DNA of 64,000 nt from Bacteroidota bacterium (GTDB lineage: Bacteria > Bacteroidota > Bacteroidia > Cytophagales > Cyclobacteriaceae): the NCBI GenBank assembly GCA_018267275.1, contig JAFDYV010000008.1, forward strand, positions 17,949 to 81,948, in the 5' to 3' direction. A program made the translations under genes and the position numbers. The notes under the pieces were generated by a model. The model worked only from the letters and a program-made list of their open reading frames with translations. It was not told the origin of the DNA and searched no databases. Each line of letters starts with the position of its first letter. Positions within the stretch are counted from its first letter, which is position 1. Below are positions 63,982-64,000 of this stretch, one piece after another.

Positions 63982-64000
63982 GTTGAAAGCTCAAAGTTAA
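63982..64000. repeat. Heptad-periodic intergenic repeat, copy 12 (cut by window end)
   Basis: Begins three bases after the DUF2452 stop: GTTGAAA, GCTCAAA, GTT. The first 17 bases are identical to 42234-42250 in copy 8. The element continues outside the window. Confidence 0.55.

Overview
The window looks like chromosomal DNA of a Bacteroidota bacterium, most likely of the order Cytophagales (inference from gene content). Signs include a cytochrome oxidase cluster with DUF420, DUF983 and two subunit III genes, YwqK/MORN proteins, DUF2490 and DUF2452 proteins, GTP-type PEP carboxykinase, frequent TTG/GTG starts, no Shine-Dalgarno pattern, and several promoter boxes of the Bacteroidota type TAnnTTTG. 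Coding density is high. I see no rRNA, tRNA, CRISPR array, transposase or phage gene.

Layout. 1-6114: aerobic respiration cluster (end of oxidase subunit I, heme A and heme O synthases, subunits III, III and IV, an SCO-like protein, DUF420, a small Cys protein, DUF983). 6160-15059: a very large membrane histidine kinase, MlaF/MlaE lipid transport, an SDR, an HMCES/YedK-fold protein that has lost its catalytic residues, a YheT-type hydrolase, a DinB/YfiT protein and TerC. 15187-25807: glycerol and alpha-glucoside metabolism (GlpD, DUF3179, GH13, ROK kinase, PfkB kinase, beta-phosphoglucomutase, GH65 phosphorylase), interrupted by a PIN-domain toxin and a 53-residue partner. 25874-29697: a WbqC / GT2 / methyltransferase / EmrE-like / WecE set, probably for building and exporting a lipid-linked aminosugar. 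29834-34748: a Gfo/Idh/MocA, isomerase, cytochrome c and DUF1080 set resembling 3-keto-glycoside pathways, followed by a RelE/ParE toxin-antitoxin pair. 35298-45091: PEP carboxykinase, a MORN protein, thiolase, a pseudopilin-like membrane protein, an AGCS symporter, DnaB helicase and a quinone-oxidoreductase-like protein. 45119-52657: TPR, WecB, a lipoprotein and an acyl-CoA dehydrogenase on the minus strand; a tryptophan dioxygenase-like protein, an M24 peptidase and a second MORN protein on the plus strand. 52840-64000: a thioredoxin-fold protein, a GAF sensor followed by what looks like a decayed kinase fragment, DUF2490, a CDF transporter, an FAD dehydrogenase, a CoA-binding protein, a peroxiredoxin with a lysine-rich tail, M23 and M48 peptidases, a FAH-family enzyme and DUF2452.

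The most unusual signal is not a gene. At least twelve intergenic spots carry degenerate tandem repeats with a strict 7-base rhythm. The words differ from place to place (for example GTTTCCG, GTTGAAA, ACTAGCA, ACTCCTA), but the grammar is shared: a GTT-type block on the left, its approximate reverse complement of AAC-type heptads on the right, and usually a start codon directly after. Several copies can fold into long imperfect hairpins, and one encloses a promoter box. Next in interest are the HMCES-fold protein with all three catalytic residues replaced, two small toxin partners (53 and 58 residues), a peroxiredoxin with a histone-H1-like tail, and an SCO-like protein without its copper-binding cysteines.
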